A stretch of 5,383 nt of DNA, from the NCBI GenBank assembly GCA_002379855.1, contig DFUX01000070.1:1-5383 (forward strand), given 5' to 3'. The first letter of the stretch is position 1; the number at the start of each line of letters is the position of its first letter. The stretch is from Cloacimonetes bacterium UBA4175. GTDB taxonomy: Bacteria; Cloacimonadota; Cloacimonadia; Cloacimonadales; Cloacimonadaceae. The notes beneath the pieces were generated by a model, which had not been told where the DNA came from, did not search any database, and was given only the letters and a program-made list of their open reading frames with translations. The position numbers and the translations under genes are program-made. Shown piece after piece: positions 5,378 to 5,383 of the stretch.

Positions 5378-5383
5378 TGCGTG

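Larger units (their letters stand above)
5084..5383. other. Non-coding right-hand region upstream of the acyl-CoA dehydrogenase operon
   Basis: About 300 bases hold no gene I can support. On the − strand, one open frame of 83 codons ends in TAA that shares a base with the acyl-CoA dehydrogenase ATG (TAATG), but its start at 5305 has no ribosome site and its product looks random. A 36-codon − strand frame (5226–5116) has AGGG six bases before its ATG and is the best small-ORF candidate. The region also contains several short dyads (5157–5174, 5204–5217, 5247–5257) and a longer two-part hairpin at 5338–5377. CTGAT recurs at 5164, 5182 and 5289. Nothing resembling a tRNA, rRNA or known riboswitch was recognised. 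Confidence 0.6.

Overview
The window is a compact bacterial segment with eight genes in two convergent runs. A + strand run covers about 1–2037 and a − strand run covers about 5054–2106. They meet tail to tail across a 68-base gap. Genes within each run are separated by 3–14 bases or overlap by 4–14 bases, so each run is probably an operon. Several starts have clear purine-rich ribosome binding sites. The base composition is moderately GC-rich, and the right-hand non-coding region is more mixed. The genes suggest an anaerobic or facultative bacterium: an acyl-CoA dehydrogenase, a free-standing PAS protein of a type I associate with anaerobes, and QueH instead of the cobalamin-dependent QueG. 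The large cyclophilin insertion and the deoxyhypusine-synthase-like protein would fit the Cloacimonadota/FCB neighbourhood. That placement is an impression from the protein sequences, not a test.

Plus-strand run (1–2037): the 3' part of a cyclophilin-type peptidyl-prolyl isomerase cut by the window edge; a small FMN-binding split-barrel (pyridoxamine phosphate oxidase family) protein; an unrecognised 65-residue protein; and an eight-helix ZIP metal transporter of the GufA/SLC39A11 type. The 65-residue gene overlaps the transporter start by 8 bases, so the two are probably translationally coupled.

Minus-strand run (5054–2106), in transcription order: an acyl-CoA dehydrogenase with all its key motifs; a 111-residue PAS-only protein; QueH, the epoxyqueuosine reductase that finishes queuosine on tRNA; and a 310-residue protein resembling an uncharacterised bacterial relative of deoxyhypusine synthase. 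These four do not form a known pathway. They link acyl-CoA oxidation, a sensor domain, tRNA modification and an enzyme of unknown substrate, which is the most interesting feature of the window.

Right edge (about 5055–5383): no gene can be supported with confidence. The stretch holds the ribosome binding site and a weak possible promoter for the − strand run, several short dyad repeats, one possible 36-codon ORF on the − strand, and a two-part hairpin at the very edge that may belong to a dispersed repeat. I saw no rRNA, tRNA, CRISPR array, transposase or phage gene.
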